Shown here piece by piece: positions 1 through 5,217 of a stretch of DNA of 5,481 nucleotides. Source of the DNA: a candidate division WWE3 bacterium (lineage in GTDB: Bacteria > Patescibacteriota > WWE3 > UBA101185 > UBA10185); the NCBI GenBank assembly GCA_003564915.1, contig PXDX01000117.1, forward strand, positions 1-5,481, written 5' to 3'. Numbering within the stretch: the stretch's first letter is position 1; each line of letters opens with the position of its first letter. The notes beneath the pieces are model-generated. The model saw only the letters and a program-made list of their open reading frames with translations. It had not been told where the DNA came from and made no database searches. Both the position numbers and the translations under genes were made by a program.

Positions 1-114
1 AAGATATCGCGATATCTCCATCGGCTCTGCCGGGCTGAACCTTTCCTGTGCGTGCGAGGCGATCAACGGTACCAGCACCAATACAGCAACAAGGAGTACT
101 ATTCTCATTTTCAC
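1..114 (-). CDS. Secreted protein of unknown function, N-terminal part only
   Basis: This is the first 38 codons of a gene that continues past the left edge of the window. The translation has a lysine/arginine n-region, a hydrophobic core (residues about 5-18, rich in L and V) and a likely signal peptidase I site S-H-A|Q at residue 22, so the product is probably exported. The visible mature part begins QERFSPAEPMEISRYL and matches no family I can name. GTG at 114-112 is preferred as the start because AAAGGAG (128-122) lies 7 bases upstream. The in-frame ATG at 108-106 would be 13 bases away, which is long. The gene is transcribed divergently from the glucan cluster and has its own promoter. 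Its G+C is about 51%, higher than the cluster. A 37-base piece covering the cleavage site recurs at 5019-5055. Confidence 0.75.
   Translation of the reverse strand, partial: MKMRIVLLVAVLVLVPLIASHAQERFSPAEPMEISRYL
27..63 (+). repeat. Left copy of a 37-base direct repeat
   Basis: This copy lies inside the left secreted-protein gene, covering its signal-peptide cleavage region and first mature residues. It matches 5019-5055 in the same orientation at 35 of 37 positions, with C/T differences at 35 versus 5027 and 46 versus 5038. Confidence 0.85.
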
Positions 115-121
115 GGGAAAT

Positions 122-128
122 CTCCTTT
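122..128 (-). promoter_or_regulatory. Shine-Dalgarno site of the left secreted-protein gene
   Basis: On the - strand the site reads AAAGGAG, a near-perfect anti-16S match. It lies 7 bases before GTG (114) and 13 before ATG (108), and so decides for the GTG start. Confidence 0.7.
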
Positions 129-161
129 AGACTATACCCTACTCACTTCGCTTGGGCTGGT

Positions 162-190
162 ATTATAGCAAATTTATTCGATTTTAGCCA
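162..190 (-). promoter_or_regulatory. Extended -10 promoter for the left secreted-protein gene
   Basis: Read on the - strand, positions 170-162 give TGC followed by TATAAT, a perfect extended -10 (TGnTATAAT). The -35 box 17 bases upstream would be TGGCTA (190-185), matching TTGACA at only three positions, which is acceptable for an extended -10 promoter. Transcription would begin near position 155, leaving a leader of about 40 bases that contains the AAAGGAG site. Confidence 0.6.
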
Positions 191-348
191 TCCGGATAGT
201 TTTTTATCACAATTTAGTTAGTCAACCTATCTAATAATTCAAAAGATGAGTTAGATCGATAGATATGATAAGTATCTAAAAATTTTTAAGTCCTAACGTT
301 TCAGAAGAATTTTATATATCAGCAAAAAATTCTCCTCTGAATACTGAG

Positions 349-377
349 TTGAAAAAACCGTTCTTTGTATAAATAAT
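349..377 (+). promoter_or_regulatory. Candidate sigma70-type promoter of the glucan cluster
   Basis: TTGAAA (349-354, five of six bases of TTGACA) is followed 17 bases later by AATAAT (372-377, five of six bases of TATAAT). A start near 384 would leave a leader of about 66 bases before the glycosyltransferase ATG. An overlapping TATAAA at 368-373 is an alternative -10, but its spacing to this -35 is only 13 bases. The region is so A/T-rich that chance matches are likely, so this is a moderate guess. Confidence 0.35.
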
Positions 378-449
378 TCGTTCTCATTTTTTTCTTACAT
401 TCGTCTTATGATTGTTCAACAATGAAAAATTAGGATTTACATAATTGGT

Positions 450-2021
450 ATGAGCAATCAAAATATAATATATTTAAACAATCAACCAGATCAGAAGACA
501 GGGAAGGGTGGGATAAAGAAAATTTCTACAAACATTCAAGCAACGGCTTCCCTGATGATAGTCATTTCCATAATTGTGAGCGTTAATTATTTTCTTTTTC
601 TTCTAAATCCGCTAAATGTCGGGAACTTATATGCTTACATACCGCTTGTTTTAAGTGAGTTTTACATAATATTTCAAACGACGGGTGCTTGGTGGACAAT
701 GCTTTATGCGGAAGAAAACCCCAGGGACGATGAATATTACGAAACACAGGAGAAGTTGTTAAAGAATCACGCAGCCTTAGGAAAAATTGCAGCTTTTATA
801 ACTGTCTACGGGGAGGCTCCGGAACTTGTGGAAAAGACCACTATCGGCGTTCGCGACATGGAGATCTCTCACGACACGTATATCTTGGATGACGGCAATT
901 CTCCAGAAATAAAAGTGCTAGCCGAGAAATTGGATGTAAACTACATATCCAGAAGCACCAACAAAGGGAAGAAAGCGGGAAACATAAATAACGCCTTGAA
1001 GAAAGTGAACGCAGATATAATAGCTTTCTTTGATAGTGATTATGTTCCCAAAAAAGAATTCTTGATTAAGACAGTTCCCTTTTTTATTGATTCTAATGTA
1101 GCTTTTGTACAGACCCCTCAAAAATACAGAAATACGGACAATTTTATATCCAAAGGAAGTGACGACGCTCAAAGGATATTTTATGATATTGTCTGTAGAG
1201 GAAAGAATCATTTTAACTCAGCGTTTTGGGTGGGAACCAATGCTGTATTCAGAAAAAAGGCCTTGGAAAGTGTGGGTGGTGTTACTGTACATCCCTCTGA
1301 GGATATTCTCACCTCCTATCAGATTCATCAAAAGGGATGGAGAAGTATATATATTCATGAAGTTCTAGCTACGGGGATTGGACCCTCTACTTTAAGAGCT
1401 TACTTCAACCAACAGCTTAGATGGGCGGGCGGAAGCTTCGCTATTCTGATTAGAGATAATCCTATATTTAAGAGAGGGCTGACCGCGGATCAGCGGCTGC
1501 AATACTTACATGTAGGCACTTTCTATCTTGGTGGATTTGTGGTCTTAACTTTGATATTACTCCCTACATTATATATTTTATTCGGTTTCAAACCCATAGA
1601 TACCACACTCTTAACATGGTTTCAGCACTATATTCCCTACTTCGTGGTGCAATATTTTACCGCTTGGTTCGTTTTAGGCAGATTCAGTACAAGCGCCGTG
1701 GTTCTTTCAATGAATTCATTTCCGGCATATATTTTTGCTTTCCTAGGTGTTATAAGAGATAAAGAAATAAAATGGGAAGCAACTAATAAGAGGGATGTTG
1801 AAAAGTCCTCGGGATTAGGCTATTTATACCCGCACGCTATCTTACTTCTTATTATACTGCTTTCTATTCCTATTGCACTTGTTCATATACGCGAGCCCGC
1901 CATCACTGCCATCGCATTATTTTGGACATTAGTAAACACGCTAATACTCTCGTATTTCATTTTTACCCACGTCTTCCCTGTTAGATTGTGGAACAAAAGG
2001 AGTGATAAATATGATAAATAA
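450..2021 (+). CDS. Processive family 2 glycosyltransferase, cellulose/curdlan synthase type
   Basis: A 523-residue inner-membrane GT2 expected to polymerise a nucleotide-sugar, probably UDP-glucose, into a beta-glucan while translocating it. Two membrane segments (about 31-52 and 60-84) precede the cytosolic catalytic domain (about 105-335). That domain carries the D-D-G substrate site (147-149), the D-S-D metal site (195-197), S-E-D (283-285, in the place of the TED catalytic-base motif) and Q-Q-L-R-W (321-325, the QxxRW motif of processive enzymes). Several further segments follow (about 355-378, 393-412, 415-437, 463-480, 484-508). A W-E-A-T-N-K stretch (442-447) resembles the FxVTxK gating loop of BcsA. 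There is no C-terminal PilZ domain, so direct c-di-GMP control as in BcsA is unlikely; CrdS-type curdlan synthases also lack it. The start is the only sensible in-frame ATG, and its ribosome site is weak (AGGA, 14 bases upstream). Product linkage is inferred from the GH81 neighbour; cellulose, mixed-linkage glucan or another polysaccharide remain possible. Confidence 0.85.
   Translation: MSNQNIIYLNNQPDQKTGKGGIKKISTNIQATASLMIVISIIVSVNYFLFLLNPLNVGNLYAYIPLVLSEFYIIFQTTGAWWTMLYAEENPRDDEYYETQEKLLKNHAALGKIAAFITVYGEAPELVEKTTIGVRDMEISHDTYILDDGNSPEIKVLAEKLDVNYISRSTNKGKKAGNINNALKKVNADIIAFFDSDYVPKKEFLIKTVPFFIDSNVAFVQTPQKYRNTDNFISKGSDDAQRIFYDIVCRGKNHFNSAFWVGTNAVFRKKALESVGGVTVHPSEDILTSYQIHQKGWRSIYIHEVLATGIGPSTLRAYFNQQLRWAGGSFAILIRDNPIFKRGLTADQRLQYLHVGTFYLGGFVVLTLILLPTLYILFGFKPIDTTLLTWFQHYIPYFVVQYFTAWFVLGRFSTSAVVLSMNSFPAYIFAFLGVIRDKEIKWEATNKRDVEKSSGLGYLYPHAILLLIILLSIPIALVHIREPAITAIALFWTLVNTLILSYFIFTHVFPVRLWNKRSDKYDK
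1996..2002 (+). promoter_or_regulatory. Shine-Dalgarno site deciding the start of the membrane-fusion-like gene
   Basis: AAAGGAG lies inside the end of the glycosyltransferase gene and ends 8 bases before ATG 2011. The upstream in-frame GTG (2002) overlaps this site and cannot use it, so ATG 2011 is the chosen start. Confidence 0.7.
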
Positions 2022-2727
2022 ATTAGTTAATAATTTTCTTAAGTTGTTCATTATTCCCCTTTTTATAGTATCGGGAGGACTATATATTTTTGTAGTTAGA
2101 GCATATGAAAGGAGATATATCCAATCAGTAAGAGCAAATGTTCGACGTCAGACAGTAACTTTCGGTGCAGGAGCCGCAGGCTACATCAAGGAGATAAGAG
2201 TGCGCCCTGGAACGCACGTCGATAATGGTGATGTGCTTTTTACGTACGTCAATCCCGATATTGAAGGAAAAATTAATACTGCGGAGGCTGCAGCTGAAAG
2301 TGATTCACCCATCACGTTGGAATATGTGAACGAAACATTACAATTTAGCGTTAGATCAACTGTTAACGGTATTGTGGATACGGTTTATTTTGTGGAAGGA
2401 AATTACATCGAGGGGAATGATGCGGTAGTGAGTGTAAAGAAGAACCAAGAACGAATTGAGGCCGTTATAGAAGTTGAACCTGAAGATATTGGAAGAGTAA
2501 CAAATTACCAAGATATCGTTATTGAATATCCTGATGGAGAAGTAGCACGGGGATCTATAGAATATATCAGACCAACTTACGATGAATTAACAAAAAGAAT
2601 GGAATTGTCTATTATCCCTGGATACGATTCCGCAGATCATTTTGACGGAACTCCTGTAGAAGTGAAGATCGTGGTTGAGGATGCTGTAGCTGATATAGTA
2701 GATGATGTTGTTACCTCATACCTATAA
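2011..2727 (+). CDS. Compact HlyD/membrane-fusion-like protein, probable glucan export partner
   Basis: A 238-residue protein with a single N-terminal membrane anchor (about 11-29) followed by an extracytoplasmic body. Residues about 50-80 form a biotinyl-lipoyl half-motif (G-Y-I-K-E-I-x-V-x-x-G, then V-x-x-G-D-V-L). A second half follows at about 116-142 (V-N-G-I-V, later G-N-Y-I-E-G). A beta-barrel-like stretch (about 147-215, including E-V-E-P-E-D-I-G-R-V) comes next, and the C-terminal tail is acidic. I see no lysine at a modification site, as in membrane fusion proteins. The two lipoyl halves are joined by only about 35 residues with no long coiled-coil hairpin, so it is much shorter than HlyD and unlikely to dock a TolC-type tunnel. 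The start overlaps the glycosyltransferase stop (ATGATAAATAA), indicating translational coupling. Alginate Alg44 and the BgsB partner of mixed-linkage glucan synthase give a precedent for a fusion-protein-like subunit beside a GT2; the export role here is inferred. Confidence 0.75.
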   Translation: MINKLVNNFLKLFIIPLFIVSGGLYIFVVRAYERRYIQSVRANVRRQTVTFGAGAAGYIKEIRVRPGTHVDNGDVLFTYVNPDIEGKINTAEAAAESDSPITLEYVNETLQFSVRSTVNGIVDTVYFVEGNYIEGNDAVVSVKKNQERIEAVIEVEPEDIGRVTNYQDIVIEYPDGEVARGSIEYIRPTYDELTKRMELSIIPGYDSADHFDGTPVEVKIVVEDAVADIVDDVVTSYL

Positions 2728-2745
2728 ATGTGGTTATAGACGCCT

Positions 2746-4836
2746 ATGCTTCATGTAATTAAAGAAAAAAGATTATGGATTCTAATTCCTACTGTAATTG
2801 TAATTTTTACTGTCTTATTTGTTGGTATTGCCTTTTTTATTGAGAATTTTCAAGAGAATACCAGCAAAATCACAAATAAAAGGAAGATAAGGGACTTTTC
2901 AACTTTGATTCCTAAGGAGGGTGAGATCAAGTTTATTCAAAATCACTTATCTAAAAGGGAGGAGGGCTCCGCATTCCCCTCCAATACAAATAAAGTTTGG
3001 AGTTCTGTAGTTTTTAACAATCATCTAGAGTCCGCATATCTTATTCCTTTTGCGGTTAGGACGGGGCAAGACGGTTTAACTATTGGAGTGCCGGAAAAAA
3101 GTATCTCTTCGAATGTGATCTCGGCAAATATTGCTAGCAGAAATCTTAGATTAACCTCAGGTAATGGTATCAGGCGTGTAGACTTGACCAAATCTTCAGA
3201 TCTTTTATTCTCTCTGGATTTTTATGATGATCAAGATAGGTTCCAATTTAATGCCACTTTTATACAGGGCTCGCCTTTTATTTATATTAGGTCCGAAGTG
3301 AGTAGTTTGAATCTGGACCCCAATCATTTTGAACTGTCTTGGGGGAAAGAAGGTTTGGAATTAATCAATGGCTCCGTGGAATTAGGGATATTTACCCAAG
3401 GGAGTATTTCGCAAGCCAATGAGGATATTCGAATAAATTTTGAAAATACCAATAACAGACAACTCACGATATACTTAAATTCAGGAATGGAGAGGCTTAC
3501 ACAAGAAGAGAAGGAACTATTTGCATCCAATTTAGTCCGAGACGTAAACACTACCGTGAAAGATAAAGGAAAGGTTTACGAGATTTCATACAATTTCAAT
3601 TTTGTCGACGAGAGTTTCGGTACTGTTTTTGGTCTTTTACCCCACCACAAGCCCGTGAAAGAGGACAACGTAGGAAATATAGATACTATTCGAGGAACTC
3701 AGCGCTTCTTTAGGGTAGAGACAGATCGTATATCCTCAGAAATCCCTAAAATCGAACCTCTCGAAGAGCTTCTTATTCCTGAGGGGGTCTTAGGATCCGA
3801 AGAGATTGCGCTGGTTCAAGGCGCGTTAGAGCGGGATGTAGAAAGGCTGGGGGATCCCCCACCAACCAGTTATTTCGGTGGGAAATATTTGGCAAAAGTA
3901 GCACGTTTAATCCAGATCGCTGATATTATGGAACAGACCGATATTCGAAACACCCTGCTCGATCTTTTGGAGACAGAGCTCGCAGATTGGTTCACATATG
4001 AGGAACATAAAGAAGAAAAATACCTTGCGTACGATCAAACAAACGGGGGTATTATCTTTTTTACACCTGAGTTTGGATCAGAAAAGTATAACGACCATCA
4101 TTTTCACTACGGATATTTTATCTACTCCGGTGCCGTCTTAGCGAAATTACGTCCAGCTTTCATTGATAAATATGGTGACGTAGTTGATCTGATCATAATG
4201 GATATTGCCAATACTCATGAAGAGAACTTTTATTTTCCTAAGATAAGAACTTTTGATTTTTATGGGGGACATTCCTGGGCTTCAGGTGATGCAAACTTTT
4301 TTGATGGAAATAACCAAGAATCCTCTTCAGAGGCAATCAACGCTTGGTATTCTATTTGGCTTTGGGGTAAAAACACCGGAAGGACAGATCTAGAAGAGCT
4401 TGGGCAGTTTTTATATTCCTCAGAAATAAACTCTGCCAAATATTACTGGTTAAATCACTATGAAAGAGAGGATATATTTCCCGAAGAATATCAACATGAT
4501 CGCGCTAGTTTAGTTTGGGGGGGTAAGGTGGAATTTAACACTTTCTTTAGTACTGATCCATTAGCGGTTGACGGAATCCAATACCTTCCGATCACTCCTG
4601 GTTCTGTTTATCTATATGAACCCGAAGTAATTCAGAGAGATTACAATGTAAGACAGAAAGATCTTATTGGGCGAGAGGGGGGTTGGGTAGATATTAATCA
4701 AATGTATTATGCTATGCTTCCAGACCATTCGCCAAACTTAGCTGAATTCGAAAGATACCCCCTGGATGATGGAAATAGTATGGCCAATGCGTTCTACTGG
4801 GTACTTTACTGGAGATATGTGGGATCTGTAGATTGA
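2746..4836 (+). CDS. Membrane-anchored GH81 endo-beta-1,3-glucanase
   Basis: A 696-residue hydrolase expected to cleave internal beta-1,3-glucosidic bonds with inversion. One hydrophobic segment (about 10-32) without an obvious cleavage site suggests a tethered enzyme facing outward. The GH81 beta-sandwich begins near 78 (P-S-N-T-N-K-V-W, then Y-L-I-P-F). The later part matches the family's (alpha/alpha)6 barrel: S-Y-F-G-G-K (375-380), Y-N-D-H-H-F-H-Y-G-Y (448-457, with D450 the likely acid), G-H-S-W-A-S-G (508-514), N-Q-E-S-S-S-E-A (523-530, with E525 and E529 where the family's catalytic base and partner lie), V-W-G-G-K (590-594) and D-G-I-Q-Y-L-P-I-T-P (609-618). It looks intact, and I see no carbohydrate-binding module. 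It begins 18 bases after the previous stop with no visible Shine-Dalgarno; an in-frame TAG at 2737 rules out an earlier start. Beside a glucan synthase it probably trims or releases the product, as BcsZ does for cellulose, though a free-standing degradative role is possible. Confidence 0.9.
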   Translation: MLHVIKEKRLWILIPTVIVIFTVLFVGIAFFIENFQENTSKITNKRKIRDFSTLIPKEGEIKFIQNHLSKREEGSAFPSNTNKVWSSVVFNNHLESAYLIPFAVRTGQDGLTIGVPEKSISSNVISANIASRNLRLTSGNGIRRVDLTKSSDLLFSLDFYDDQDRFQFNATFIQGSPFIYIRSEVSSLNLDPNHFELSWGKEGLELINGSVELGIFTQGSISQANEDIRINFENTNNRQLTIYLNSGMERLTQEEKELFASNLVRDVNTTVKDKGKVYEISYNFNFVDESFGTVFGLLPHHKPVKEDNVGNIDTIRGTQRFFRVETDRISSEIPKIEPLEELLIPEGVLGSEEIALVQGALERDVERLGDPPPTSYFGGKYLAKVARLIQIADIMEQTDIRNTLLDLLETELADWFTYEEHKEEKYLAYDQTNGGIIFFTPEFGSEKYNDHHFHYGYFIYSGAVLAKLRPAFIDKYGDVVDLIIMDIANTHEENFYFPKIRTFDFYGGHSWASGDANFFDGNNQESSSEAINAWYSIWLWGKNTGRTDLEELGQFLYSSEINSAKYYWLNHYEREDIFPEEYQHDRASLVWGGKVEFNTFFSTDPLAVDGIQYLPITPGSVYLYEPEVIQRDYNVRQKDLIGREGGWVDINQMYYAMLPDHSPNLAEFERYPLDDGNSMANAFYWVLYWRYVGSVD

Positions 4837-4906
4837 AATTTAAATTTCTATCCACCCAGGGTGCTAGGTACATCCACCGGATAAGCGATCGCAACAGAGG
4901 ATAGAA
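4835..4906. repeat. Palindrome and inverted repeat at the 3' end of the glucan cluster
   Basis: GAAATTTAAATTTC (4835-4848) is a perfect 14-base palindrome overlapping the GH81 TGA stop. Overlapping its end, TTCTATCC (4846-4853) is the exact reverse complement of GGATAGAA (4899-4906), separated by 45 bases. These may fold at the end of the transcript and protect or end it, but no T-run follows, so they are not called as a terminator. Confidence 0.4.
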
Positions 4907-5010
4907 TGACTTTAACTAGTTCAAAATTTTGTACAGACTTATAGAACTTTGGGTAATGTGCGTGGGCCTACTATGTGGAAGTGAGCTAGGTGCAGTAGTG
5001 GTTATGTATC

Positions 5011-5055
5011 CTACCTTCCTGCCGGGTTGAACCTTTCTTGTGCGTGCGAGGCGAT
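5011..5055 (-). pseudogene. Remnant of a signal-peptide/mature N-terminus like the left-hand gene
   Basis: Read on the - strand, the 37-base repeat plus adjoining codons translate as I-A-S-H-A-Q-E-R-F-N-P-A-G-R followed by TAG (5013-5011). The left gene has I-A-S-H-A-Q-E-R-F-S-P-A-E. The frame is therefore kept over 12 codons, with one amino-acid change and one silent change, but the hydrophobic core upstream is gone, there is no start codon or ribosome site, and the frame closes at once. It is best read as a decayed duplicate or recombination scar. Whether it was ever a functional gene cannot be decided from so short a piece. Confidence 0.5.
5019..5055 (+). repeat. Right copy of the 37-base direct repeat
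   Basis: This copy sits in non-coding sequence beyond the glucan cluster, 4992 bases from the left copy and in the same orientation. The similarity stops sharply at both ends. Confidence 0.85.
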
Positions 5056-5089
5056 AACACAAGAAGATCCTTCCAGCCTATAAATATAA

Positions 5090-5142
5090 CCAAAGACTGA
5101 AATTATAATGATCATGCTTATGAAAATGTTGTAGGTCTTTGG
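5090..5142. repeat. 8-base inverted repeat in the right intergenic region
   Basis: CCAAAGAC (5090-5097) is the exact reverse complement of GTCTTTGG (5135-5142), with a 37-base A/T-rich spacer that includes ATGATCAT. The long loop makes a simple terminator unlikely. It may be chance, a protein-binding site, or the end of a degenerate element. Confidence 0.35.
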
Positions 5143-5181
5143 GGTTTAAAATTCGACAAATCTAATGTCTCAAGGGCAGGA

Positions 5182-5201
5182 ACCCTCCCAAAAGGGAGGG
5201 T
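5182..5201 (-). terminator. G/C-rich hairpin after the right-hand secreted-protein gene
   Basis: ACCCTCCC (5182-5189) and GGGAGGGT (5194-5201) form a perfect 8-pair stem with a four-base loop (AAAA on +, TTTT on -). It begins 16 bases after the TAA of the 5481-5218 gene, the right place for its terminator. The bases after the stem on the - strand (TCCTGCC) are not a U-tract, so termination would rest on the strong stem. Because the structure is symmetrical, it could also stop readthrough from the + strand cluster. Confidence 0.6.
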
Positions 5202-5217
5202 ATTTGCAGTTTGGAAA

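Larger units (their letters stand above)
115..449. other. Divergent AT-rich intergenic region
   Basis: This stretch separates the - strand secreted-protein gene from the + strand glucan cluster. It holds the two promoter candidates annotated separately. It also holds the hexamer ATCTAA (229-234), its complement TTAGAT (251-256) and ATCTAA again (274-279), so the middle element could pair with either neighbour. The stems are only six A/T-rich pairs. I see no convincing small gene, RNA gene or strong terminator here. The ATG at 408 is closed by TGA after five codons. Confidence 0.6.
4837..5217. other. Right intergenic region with inverted repeats and a gene remnant
   Basis: There is no credible intact gene here. 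It holds a small palindrome overlapping the GH81 stop, an 8-base inverted repeat (4846-4853/4899-4906), a 10-base palindrome CAAAATTTTG (4922-4931), the broken signal-peptide copy (5011-5055), an inverted repeat (5090-5097/5135-5142) and a G/C-rich hairpin (5182-5201). I see no classic U-tract terminator for the + strand cluster. The tiny ATG-rich frame at 5108-5134 has only eight codons and no ribosome site. Confidence 0.6.

Noticed and set aside
229..279. Alternative pairings of ATCTAA, TTAGAT and ATCTAA resembling an attenuator or riboswitch
   Set aside because: The stems are only six A/T-rich pairs and lie upstream of the better promoter candidate, so they may not be in the transcript.
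918..1211. Open reading frame on the - strand inside the glycosyltransferase gene
   Set aside because: It is a shadow of the conserved GT2 catalytic domain, with no ribosome site or family resemblance.
1105..1368. Second + strand frame inside the glycosyltransferase gene
   Set aside because: It overlaps the region coding for conserved GT2 motifs in another frame and has no start context.
3324..3551. Open reading frame on the - strand inside the GH81 gene
   Set aside because: It is antisense to the GH81 N-terminal domain, with no start signal and protein-like features no better than chance.
3849..3860. GGGGGATCCCCC palindrome in the GH81 gene
   Set aside because: It encodes the G-D-P-P linker in frame and has no regulatory context, so it is probably incidental.
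4885..4892. GCGATCGC, the HIP1 octamer abundant in cyanobacteria
   Set aside because: A single occurrence in nearly 5.5 kb does not support a cyanobacterial origin.
4712..4894. Short - strand frame over the GH81 3' end
   Set aside because: It mostly overlaps conserved GH81 C-terminal coding sequence and has no ribosome site or recognisable domain.
5019..5055. Possible tRNA or other RNA gene, because of a GGTTGAACC-like segment
   Set aside because: There is no acceptor stem, anticodon arm or cloverleaf around it, and the segment is explained as a repeat of coding sequence.
5108..5134. Eight-codon ATG-rich frame on the + strand
   Set aside because: It is too short, lacks a ribosome site and lies in the loop of an inverted repeat.
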